DNA from: DTU052 sp050951725
Lineage (GTDB): Bacteria; Bacillota; Syntrophomonadia; Syntrophomonadales; DTU052
Direction: 5' to 3'
Length of the DNA stretch: 64,000 bases
Assembly: GCA_050951725.1 (NCBI GenBank)
Contig: JBMNJO010000001.1
Span: 930,001-994,000 of the forward strand
Both the position numbers and the translations under genes were made by a program. Each line of letters starts with the position of its first letter. The stretch's first letter is position 1. This document shows positions 43,532-51,028 of this stretch, piece by piece. The notes beneath the pieces are model-generated. The model was not told where the DNA came from, did no database searches, and saw only the letters and a list, made by a program, of their open reading frames with translations.

Positions 43532-44857
43532 TTACCTTACGAGGTTCATTTTCTTCGCGGCATATCTCAGCTCGTCGCGGAAGTCCGGGTGAGCAATAGA
43601 AATGATGGACTCAACCCTTGACTTTATGCTCTGGCCTTTAAGTAAAACCGCCCCGTACTCGGTAACCACCCAGTGAACCTCGGTGCGAGGTGTCGTCACG
43701 AAACTGCCCGGGTATAACTGCGGTACAATTTTGGACTTCCTCTCCCCCTTTTTATTGACAACGACTGATTCCGTACAGATGAAAGACTTCCCTCCTTTGG
43801 ACATCCAGGCTCCCTGAACAAAGTCAAGCTGCCCTCCGGTAGATGAATACTGGACTGGTCCGATGGACTCTGAAGCACATTGACCGGTAAGATCAACCTG
43901 GAGCGTAGCATTAACCGATATCATATTTTCATGCTGCGCTATAACATATGGATTGTTAACCATACCACAGCCATGCATCTCAACCAGCGGATTCTCATGC
44001 ACAAAATCATAGATCTTTTGAGTGCCCTCAACAAAAGCTCCTACCCACTTATGAGGCATGAAGGTCTTCTTTGTACAGGTAATGACCCCGGCTTCATACA
44101 GATCCAAGAATACATCGGAAATGACCTCCGAATGGACCCCAAGTTCCCGTTTATCCATAAGGTATCGACCAACCGCACCTGGAATCCCCCCGACTCCGAG
44201 CTGCAGTGTAGCCCCATCGGGAACCATTTCCGCCACATATTGCCCAATCATTTCCCATTCTTTCTTCATCGGGGGTGTCGGTTCTTCAACCAGAGGGATG
44301 TGGTGTTCTGTTATAACGTCAACCTCCGATATATGAACTTGATTATTGCCGTGGGTCCGGGGCATATACCGGTTGACTTCTACAATAAGCAAGCGCCGAT
44401 GCGGATTGGATTTTGCCATGTCCCAACCAATGTCAACGTTTACCCCGAGGCTAAAAAAGCCATGGCGGTCCATGGGGGATACCCGCAACAACGCAACCTG
44501 CACCGGACGCAATCCTTGAATCGATATTCTTTGCAAATCACCTAATTTCACTGGGGAGTAAGTGAAATAACCTTCTTTAATTCTTTCTCTTTCCTCCCAA
44601 ACAAAAAGGGAATCATATTCAATTTTATCTTTGATCTCAGGATCCATAAGCGACATACCAGCAGCCAGACTAGCCGCCAGAATTGTTGGTTTATGAAGTT
44701 TTCGTTCCTTAACCCGTTTAACAATGGCTTCATACAATCCCACCGGTTGCCCATTGGAAAGTGCCGTACTGATGACTTCCCCATCACGGATCATTGCTGT
44801 CGCATCATCTGGTGTCCTCAGCTTGGCCTGGTACATTTGCTGCCATCGGTTATCCAT
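43532..44857 (-). CDS. Acetyl-CoA hydrolase/CoA-transferase (Cat-type)
   Basis: 441 residues, a single-chain family I CoA-transferase of the 4-hydroxybutyrate or butyryl-CoA:acetate type. Seen: REVISTALSNGQPVGL-like N-terminus, EVDVITEHHIPLVEEP, LQLGVGGIPGAVGRYL, the probable catalytic glutamate region HSEVISDVFLDLYEAGVI, and SIGPVQYSSTGGQLDFVQGA. Likely moves CoA from an acyl-CoA to acetate. ATG with GGAGGGAG upstream. Divergent from the acyl-CoA synthetase gene. Confidence 0.9.
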   Translation of the reverse strand: MDNRWQQMYQAKLRTPDDATAMIRDGEVISTALSNGQPVGLYEAIVKRVKERKLHKPTILAASLAAGMSLMDPEIKDKIEYDSLFVWEERERIKEGYFTYSPVKLGDLQRISIQGLRPVQVALLRVSPMDRHGFFSLGVNVDIGWDMAKSNPHRRLLIVEVNRYMPRTHGNNQVHISEVDVITEHHIPLVEEPTPPMKKEWEMIGQYVAEMVPDGATLQLGVGGIPGAVGRYLMDKRELGVHSEVISDVFLDLYEAGVITCTKKTFMPHKWVGAFVEGTQKIYDFVHENPLVEMHGCGMVNNPYVIAQHENMISVNATLQVDLTGQCASESIGPVQYSSTGGQLDFVQGAWMSKGGKSFICTESVVVNKKGERKSKIVPQLYPGSFVTTPRTEVHWVVTEYGAVLLKGQSIKSRVESIISIAHPDFRDELRYAAKKMNLVR

Positions 44858-45281
44858 GCTCTCCCTCCATCAGCTAAAGTCATTTTATATTTGATTTTCG
44901 TATTGTTCTTAATCTTTCTTTTCTGGCCTACAATTCCCCTTTATCAGCCCTGAATTGGCCACTTCCATGAAGCTCCTTTTTTGATTTTTTACTAAGCGTG
45001 TAACGAATCAATGGTTTCCTGGTTCAGAATTAACATCCGGCGAATGTTTTTTCGGTGCAGTCGTTTAATTCCTTTGCTGTTGTTTCCATTGCTTATTGTA
45101 TCTTAATGGACATTTCCAATATTGACAATATGATGCAGGATTTTACCGTTTTCCGGAGAATTAACAATTATTTAAATATTGCGGACAATCTGCCAGGGGG
45201 GCGAAAGGGGATGATTAACTTGTTCTTGCCTGTCTAAGAGCACCAGCCAATTGTCTATTGACGGGAGGAGGAATCAACAAG
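44858..45281. other. Divergent regulatory gap between CoA-transferase and acyl-CoA synthetase
   Basis: 424 bases, AT-rich. It must hold the promoters of both divergent genes; TTGACA (45121-45126) lacks a good -10 at the right distance. A plus-strand frame of 60 codons (45055-45237) has no binding site. No gene called. Confidence 0.4.
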
Positions 45282-47234
45282 ATGACACTTAAAGTTGTTC
45301 CAAATACTGACTACAGAATTCAGTGGTTGGATTTATGGCACGATTACATCCACACCGTGCCCCAGATGTTTTACCATTCGGTTAGGCATCACGGCGATCG
45401 TAATGCACATTTATACTGGAAAGATGATCACTGGACGGCTTTGAGCTATCAAGACTTTGCGGTCATTGCTGAAGAAATTGCAGCTGGTCTCATCAGCCTG
45501 GGAGTAAAAAAGGGGGACAATTTAGTAATCATGTCCCTCACTTGCGCTGAATGGGGCTGGGCCGATATGGGGATAGAGCTGGCCGGAGGCTGCACCACCA
45601 CGATTTTTCCGAGTCTGGGGAAAGATGACGTTACATATATTATTAACCATTCACAGGTCTCCTACGTGTTCGCCGGCAATCCGGATATAGCCTCCATGAT
45701 CAATTCCTTACGTTCTGAACTACCTACCCTTAAAGGCATCATTTGCTTTCACGGACTGCAATCAGGCGATGGCAAAGACCTGTTTACATTAGATGACATA
45801 CGAACAGCCGGGAAAGAGTTTCTGACTAATAATACTACAGCACTCAAAGTAAGGATAGCCAGTATTACCCCGGATGATGCCGCTACCACTGTCTATACAT
45901 CCGGCACCACCGGAAAGCTTAAAGCGGTCAGGTTATCTCATGGCGAAGTAACCGGCGGGCTCTGGCGCTGCCTGAGAAATCAAATGATGGGCAACATCGG
46001 TTTTACCACTGAGGATGTATATCTATCGGTTATGCCCATGGCCCATATTATGGAACGTACTTACGGCATGTTCTGTATTATGGCCGTAGGGGCATGCCTG
46101 GCTTGGGGAAGAGGTCCGACCATGGTTATTCAGGATATGCAGGAGATTAAACCAACAATTATGGTTGTGGTTCCAAGGATGATGGACCGGATCTTGAAAG
46201 GACTCCGCCAGGTTTTTGCCGCTACCCCGGAAGGCGCCAACCTCTGGGATTGGGCCATCGATGTCGCCATGCGAGCCGTTGATGCCCGTATTGACAAAGA
46301 CGGTACCTTTGATGCGAGTCTCGACTTTTTGGACGAACTGACCGGAGAAATCAGAGAGGAATATATTAAAGCTAAAGAAGCAGTTTTTGATAAAGTACAC
46401 GCTGCTATGGGCGGACGGTTTCGTTGCTTTGCTTCTGGCGGAGCTGCCATTCTTCCTGAACTTCACAAACCGTTTCTGGGAATGGGGTTCTTTGTAGCCA
46501 ACGGCTACGGCCTGACTGAAACCCTTTGTGGTGTAGCAGTTGGACGTGGCACCTCTGTCAAAGTTAGCTGGAATGCACCGATCGCTCCCGGACTTGAATG
46601 GCGACAGGATGATGACGGTGAACTGTTGCTAAGAGGCATTGGAATCATAAAGGAGTATTACAACGATCCTGAGTCAAATATGGTTTGTTTTACCGAAGAT
46701 GGGTTCTTCAGAACCGGTGATATAGTGGAATTTGATGATCATGGTATCATGCGCGTCGTTGACAGAAAAAAAGAAATCATTGTGATGGACACTGGTAAAA
46801 ATGTGGCTCCAGCCAAATTAGAGTCCCTAATCATGCAGAACATTCTCATTGATCAAGTGCTTATCATTGGTGACGGCAGGAAATATATCACCGCGCTTAT
46901 CTGTCCGAACTGGGATGAAATCATCAAGCTCTGCGATGCGAAAGGTATATCCTATGCAAAAGACCAGTTGCGTTATGAAATCGTCAACGGACTGTCTGTC
47001 TGCGTAGAAGTGGGACCAGATCTCGCCGGCAATGAATTCGTTAATCAAATTGTCGCCAAAACGGTCACATCGGCCAATCAGGAACTGGCAGACTTTGAAC
47101 AGATAAAGAAATTTAAAATTCCCCGCAGAAAATTCTTACAAAGATTTGGAGAACTTACCCCTACATCTAAGACTAAGCGCAGAATTATTTCGACCAATTT
47201 CGCAGCTGATATTGAGTCGCTCTATCAAGATTAA
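45282..47234 (+). CDS. Long-chain acyl-CoA synthetase (AMP-forming)
   Basis: 650 residues. Forms acyl-AMP then acyl-CoA from fatty acids. P-loop-like TTVYTSGTTGKLKAV, AMP-binding NGYGLTET, FRTGDIVEFDDHGI (hinge Asp) and the C-terminal RKKEIIVMDTGKNVAP. The large size and the insertion after the P-loop match the FadD15-like/eukaryote-like class. The ATG at 45282 with GGAGGAGG ten bases upstream is better than the GTG/ATG eight codons earlier. Fits use of fatty acids together with the neighbouring CoA-transferase. Confidence 0.94.
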   Translation: MTLKVVPNTDYRIQWLDLWHDYIHTVPQMFYHSVRHHGDRNAHLYWKDDHWTALSYQDFAVIAEEIAAGLISLGVKKGDNLVIMSLTCAEWGWADMGIELAGGCTTTIFPSLGKDDVTYIINHSQVSYVFAGNPDIASMINSLRSELPTLKGIICFHGLQSGDGKDLFTLDDIRTAGKEFLTNNTTALKVRIASITPDDAATTVYTSGTTGKLKAVRLSHGEVTGGLWRCLRNQMMGNIGFTTEDVYLSVMPMAHIMERTYGMFCIMAVGACLAWGRGPTMVIQDMQEIKPTIMVVVPRMMDRILKGLRQVFAATPEGANLWDWAIDVAMRAVDARIDKDGTFDASLDFLDELTGEIREEYIKAKEAVFDKVHAAMGGRFRCFASGGAAILPELHKPFLGMGFFVANGYGLTETLCGVAVGRGTSVKVSWNAPIAPGLEWRQDDDGELLLRGIGIIKEYYNDPESNMVCFTEDGFFRTGDIVEFDDHGIMRVVDRKKEIIVMDTGKNVAPAKLESLIMQNILIDQVLIIGDGRKYITALICPNWDEIIKLCDAKGISYAKDQLRYEIVNGLSVCVEVGPDLAGNEFVNQIVAKTVTSANQELADFEQIKKFKIPRRKFLQRFGELTPTSKTKRRIISTNFAADIESLYQD

Positions 47235-47262
47235 TACCGAGCACTACAATCCTTCTGTTATT

Positions 47263-47298
47263 AGGTCCCCTCCTGCCGCAGGAGGGGACCTGAGTTTT
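47263..47298 (+). terminator. Terminator of the acyl-CoA synthetase gene
   Basis: Thirteen-base perfect stem AGGTCCCCTCCTG / CAGGAGGGGACCT with a three-base loop, then GAGTTTTG. Confidence 0.85.
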
Positions 47299-47378
47299 GT
47301 GTAAAATGCGCAGTACTATGATCACTATAATGTCTCTCATGATTCTTACCTCGATATGCTTATTAATCCGTATTTTTC

Positions 47379-47680
47379 TCAAATTGACCGTATGAAAGAT
47401 CCGACTACAGCCGCAAAGCGCTCTGGCTGGTCTAAGTGAACGCTGTGGCCAGCATCCCGGATTTGTTCTGCCTGAAGTCTTGGATTAAGACCTTGCAGCT
47501 CTTTGGCAACTTAATTCTACCAAGCAGTTGCGCCCATGTCCTTTTCACATTAGGAGGCGACTCAAATTTGCGAAACTTATTGTAACCTTATCCCAATTCT
47601 GTGGAGATCTTCGGCTCTCAATCAGGTTTAAGGCTTCAACTGCTCTATCAACGTTCGAATTCATCCGGATAAGGGTTAGA
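47379..47680 (-). pseudogene. Decayed alpha/beta hydrolase fragment (MenH-like)
   Basis: Minus strand, frame ending at TGA 47379: AKELQGLNPRLQAEQIRDAGHSVHLDQPERFAAVV-type C-terminus, with the catalytic-histidine motif DAGHSVHLDQPERF of MenH-like hydrolases. Upstream the frame is closed by a stop, while neighbouring frames carry fitting pieces (AQLLGRIKLP; and ALNLIESRRSPQNWDKV further back). The strand order C-terminus, linker, middle is what internal deletion and frameshifts would leave. No start or N-terminal half was found. Confidence 0.6.
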
Positions 47681-47715
47681 ATATAGATATAAATACCCGG
47701 AAAGGATGCGATCTG

Positions 47716-48396
47716 ATGACGGTTAAGATATGTCCGCAGGTATACCAGGTGGGAGGAGATGGTCTGTCCCACCCACATGATTGCTGTGTTTATCTGGTGG
47801 AAGCAGAAAATGATTTGGCCTTGATTGACACCGGAGCAGGCAAGGGGACCGGACGAATACTCAAGAATATTGAAAGCTGCGGCTTTTCTCCTGACAATGT
47901 TCGCTATATTCTGGTCACCCACGGACATATAGATCATATCGGAGGATTGAAGGAACTGAAGGAAAAGACCGGCGCTGCAGTTGTAGCCCACAAATTGGAG
48001 CTTGATGCTATAGAAAACGGCAATCCCCGTCTAACAGCCGCCGCCTGGTATGGAGTAAAATACAAGCCGGTTAAGGTTGACCGGGTCATCAAAGAGGATA
48101 ATGAAACCCTTACAATGGGTAACACGGAATTTGTATTCCTACATACCCCTGGTCACACTCCAGGCAGCCTGTCTATACTCTGTCAGGGTGGTGGTCTGAA
48201 TGTGCTGTTCGGTCAGGATATTCACGGCCCTTTTAACAGGGAATGGGGCTCAGATATGAAGGAATGGCGCAGTTCAATGCAGCGACTGCTCACCCTTAAT
48301 GCCGACATACTCTGTGAAGGTCATTTTGGGACTTACGAACCGGCTTCGTCTGTACGTCAATATATTGAGTCTTATTTGCGACAGTATAAAAGATGA
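47716..48396 (+). CDS. Metallo-beta-lactamase-fold hydrolase
   Basis: 226 residues. Metal motif THGHIDHIGG, later histidine HTPGHTPGS, aspartate FGQDIHGP and C-terminal GHFG. A glyoxalase II-like or Zn-dependent hydrolase of unknown substrate. ATG with AAAGGATG seven bases upstream. It stands alone downstream of the hydrolase remnant, on the opposite strand. Confidence 0.9.
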   Translation: MTVKICPQVYQVGGDGLSHPHDCCVYLVEAENDLALIDTGAGKGTGRILKNIESCGFSPDNVRYILVTHGHIDHIGGLKELKEKTGAAVVAHKLELDAIENGNPRLTAAAWYGVKYKPVKVDRVIKEDNETLTMGNTEFVFLHTPGHTPGSLSILCQGGGLNVLFGQDIHGPFNREWGSDMKEWRSSMQRLLTLNADILCEGHFGTYEPASSVRQYIESYLRQYKR

Positions 48397-48698
48397 CATT
48401 CTCCATCACTCCAGACAATGCGTATAACGAAGTAGCTACGCGTTGTCGGTAACCCAACTGCGAACAAGGCCCTGCGCTCACCACAAACGTAGAACCACCA
48501 AAAATGGAATTTCGCAAGAAATAAAATAAGCCGCATTTCTGCAGCTTACGTACTATATATCTGCCACCCGTTTTGCCACTCACCCGCCACCATGCTAACA
48601 AACAAGTGCGGATACTACGGGATTCGTGTGGAATGTGTCTCCCAGTATTTTATTATCCTTTACAAATGCCTGAATATTGGCGTTTATCAACCTTAAAT
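48397..48698. other. Gap before tRNA-Arg, no gene seen
   Basis: About 300 bases downstream of the tRNA (minus strand). It holds a GGTGGCGGGTGAGTGGC...GGGTGGC repeat-like stretch at about 48562-48595 and several short frames. The 101-codon minus frame over it overlaps the MBL gene and lacks support. Position next to a tRNA 3' end would suit an old integration site, but no att duplication of the tRNA end was found. Confidence 0.35.
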
Positions 48699-48773
48699 TG
48701 GTGCGCCCGGCAGGAATCGAACCTGCGCGCCTGGCTCCGGAGGCCAGCGCTCTATCCTCTGAGCTACGGGCGC
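48699..48773 (-). tRNA. tRNA-Arg (anticodon CCG)
   Basis: Minus strand 75 nt including encoded CCA. Acceptor stem GCGCCCG/CGGGCGC, D-arm GCTCAGAGGATAGAGC, anticodon stem CTGGC/GCCAG with loop CTCCGGA (anticodon CCG, reads CGG), T-arm GCAGGTTCGAATCCTGC. Confidence 0.97.
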
Positions 48774-48855
48774 TTACCGAGATATTATATCACCACCGGA
48801 TGCGAAGGTCAAAGTGTATCGTCATACATGTTGACTAATATGCTTCACCTGTCAT

Positions 48856-49428
48856 CTACCGCTGCCAGAATCGTTTCTGGACCATTCGCATACCGATATA
48901 ACCAACAATGCATATTGCAACCAGTAAGGCCAGAGTGGTATAAATATCCTCCGTCGCCACCATTCGGTTACCCAGGCCGGTATAGATAATGGCCGTTGGT
49001 ATTTTACCAATTGCTGAGGCAGAAATAAAGATCCAGGCCGAAATACCCGAAATACCTCCGACAAAATTAATCAGCGGTGTAGGTACCACCGGAAATATCC
49101 GGGCAATAACAATGCCCCAGAAGCCCAGAAATGGAGTTACCTCCCTCAGGTCATGTTTAAACCAACGTTTTAACCGGATATGCAACCATTCCCACCCGGT
49201 AAGACGAACCATGTAGAAGGCAAAACAGGCTCCGGCCAGTGCCCCCGACCAGGAAAGGAAGAACCCTTCCCAAAAGCCGAATATGATTCCGGCGGCACCC
49301 GCCAAAATAAAATAAGGGAAAACCGGCAACGCTGCCTGTATTGCAAAGAGGATAAAGGCCACCAGAGGTGCCAGTAATCCATACCCTCTTAAATAATCGA
49401 CTGCTGCATGCACATTGGTAAAGTCCAC
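48856..49428 (-). CDS. TVP38/TMEM64 (DedA-like) membrane protein
   Basis: 190 residues, about five transmembrane segments. The SNARE-associated/VTT domain is shown by ILAGAAGIIFGFWEGFFLSWSG-like glycine-rich region and RIFPVVPTPLINFVGGISG. Family members act in lipid scrambling or membrane homeostasis. The GTG start (49428) overlaps the TAG of the upstream hydrolase by one base, so translation is coupled; an earlier ATG inside the hydrolase gene is possible. Confidence 0.9.
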   Translation of the reverse strand: MDFTNVHAAVDYLRGYGLLAPLVAFILFAIQAALPVFPYFILAGAAGIIFGFWEGFFLSWSGALAGACFAFYMVRLTGWEWLHIRLKRWFKHDLREVTPFLGFWGIVIARIFPVVPTPLINFVGGISGISAWIFISASAIGKIPTAIIYTGLGNRMVATEDIYTTLALLVAICIVGYIGMRMVQKRFWQR

Positions 49429-50198
49429 TATTTTGTTGTCATCTCCGCTAAAAGAGTGTTCAGCCATTGCAGGGTAATCTGCTCCCGCAACGGCTGATGC
49501 TCGGTAAACCGGTGATCAGCCCCCGGTACGATATGAACCTCTACCGCACCCACGGCCTGCTCTCCTAAAAACCTGGCGTTTTTGGGATCAACATCAGTGT
49601 CGTTTTCCCCGTGGACCACCAGCAGTGGGCGGTCTTTCAGGGCTTGCAGGTATTTAACAAAATCATGCTGTAACAGGTCCTTAGCAAAACCAGGCCCTAG
49701 TGTAAAGGTACCTTTGTCATCTTCAAAAACCATAGGACTCGTGGGCAATACCAGTCCATGCGAGGCAGACTGCAAGAACGTCTCCGTTAGAAATACCGGT
49801 GCCGACCACAGTACCACAGCTCGAACCCGCGGTTCCCGGGCACTGGCTACCAGTGCTGTGCTGCCGCCAAAGCTCCTTCCTAACACAATCAAGGGACTCT
49901 TATCACGTTCCAATGAGTGCTCAATCACTGCCTGCAGGTCGTAGGCCTGGCGTGACAGGGTCATATCGGAAAAGCTGCCCTCACTTTCCCCACTACCGGC
50001 AAAATCAAAAGCCAGAATGCTCCCTCCCATGGCAGTTACCTTTCGGGCAAAGCTCTCAATCCGTCCTGAGTTCTCTTTGGCTCCCCGGAAGCCATGGGCC
50101 ACCACCATTTGAAACCGGGGTTGACTGGCTGGAAGAAACAGCAGACAGGCCAGCCTGCAGCCCTCCTGATTGGGGATTAAGTATTTGTCATAGAACAT
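49428..50198 (-). CDS. Alpha/beta-fold hydrolase (esterase-like)
   Basis: 256 residues. HGFRGAKENSGR (oxyanion region), AFDFAGSGESEG, nucleophile elbow LGRSFGGSTA, acid VHGENDTDVDP and histidine PGADHRFT. Cytoplasmic serine hydrolase of the acyl-peptidase/esterase kind; substrate unknown. Coupled to the TVP38-type membrane gene and preceded by a YlaI-family zinc protein. Confidence 0.9.
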   Translation of the reverse strand: MFYDKYLIPNQEGCRLACLLFLPASQPRFQMVVAHGFRGAKENSGRIESFARKVTAMGGSILAFDFAGSGESEGSFSDMTLSRQAYDLQAVIEHSLERDKSPLIVLGRSFGGSTALVASAREPRVRAVVLWSAPVFLTETFLQSASHGLVLPTSPMVFEDDKGTFTLGPGFAKDLLQHDFVKYLQALKDRPLLVVHGENDTDVDPKNARFLGEQAVGAVEVHIVPGADHRFTEHQPLREQITLQWLNTLLAEMTTK

Positions 50199-50209
50199 TT
50201 GACCGACTC

Positions 50210-50395
50210 CTACATGGGTTTTTTCGGCTTCATCTGGTTATCTGATTCGTACCTCACCCGATGACTGCAGATATCACACACATAGATCATTTTGCCGCGT
50301 TCGTCCTCTTCTGCTTCCTCAAGCCTCCGATAATCCTTGTGATCCCGAGGAACCTCCGCCTTCTTACCACATAACGCGCATCTTGCAACAACCAC
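50210..50395 (-). CDS. YlaI-like zinc-ribbon protein (DUF2197)
   Basis: 61 residues. Two CxxC pairs (RCALCGKK near 8-11 and VCDICSHRVRYES) typical of YlaI/DUF2197. GTG start at 50395 with GGGGAGGAG five bases ahead; the longer frame has no such signal. Function unknown. Confidence 0.88.
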   Translation of the reverse strand: MVVARCALCGKKAEVPRDHKDYRRLEEAEEDERGKMIYVCDICSHRVRYESDNQMKPKKPM

Positions 50396-50717
50396 AATTA
50401 CTCCTCCCCTTAATTGTTTTCCATTAGACCATTGCCGGCCTAACCTCAACCAGTACGGCTGGCAAGAGTATCCGGTCGGATAACTAAACAACTCCAATAA
50501 ATGCAGATCTGTCTGCGTCCAACTCTATCATCTACGTATGCGCCTGCATTTATGGTTACGTCCTGTGGCTGCTATTACTACCTTGTGTCTGCAGACAACT
50601 GACCTATATGCCTTACCTCCCAATGGGTGACCAGTATCGACCAGTCAATGTACTGTAGTTCCATAATAAACCTGATCTCATAGTCACGGGTGAAGCGGAA
50701 CAGGGTAAGTCACATCG
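50396..50717. other. Gap with inverted repeat, no gene seen
   Basis: 322 bases. The only structure I see is an inverted repeat ATAAATGCAG / CTGCATTTAT (about 50500-50555, loop near 38) with AGATCTGTC beside the left arm, similar to the core of the sites at 27964-28009. Confidence 0.4.
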
Positions 50718-51026
50718 CTATTCCTCAGTAATCTTTTTTATAAATGTAACCTGGGCGTAATTAAAGATGGCGGTTACGTTTCCATCCGCATCATAAAGAT
50801 TGGTGGTTGTCTGACCGCCAATGAATACAGTTGTATCCTCCCCCAATCTCAGACCTCTCATATAACCCTGCAGCTTGTTCCCGTCCCGGAACGAAATTTC
50901 GACCTTGACTAACGGAGGCAATTCCTGGTTATCTCCAATCTCTGGCAACTTCCAGTCGGTGCATCCTCCTACAAACAGGCATATCAAAATTATCCCTGCA
51001 ACAAGGAATACGAGCTTTTTTTTCAA
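50718..51026 (-). CDS. Small lipoprotein of unknown function
   Basis: 102 residues. Lysine-rich start, hydrophobic helix and lipobox FVGGC (Cys22) give a lipoprotein signal peptide. The mature part (about 80 residues) is beta-rich (VKVEISFRDGNKLQGYMRGL, TTTNLYDADGNVTAIFNYAQV). No family recognised. Encoded two bases after the LonC-type protease gene, same direction. Confidence 0.85.
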   Translation of the reverse strand: MKKKLVFLVAGIILICLFVGGCTDWKLPEIGDNQELPPLVKVEISFRDGNKLQGYMRGLRLGEDTTVFIGGQTTTNLYDADGNVTAIFNYAQVTFIKKITEE

Positions 51027-51028
51027 GT

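Noticed and set aside
45055..45237. 60-codon plus frame upstream of the acyl-CoA synthetase
   Set aside because: No ribosome site, AT-rich, in the divergent promoter region.
48296..48601. 101-codon minus frame after tRNA-Arg, as an integrase remnant
   Set aside because: Overlaps the MBL gene and shows no integrase motifs; no att duplication found.
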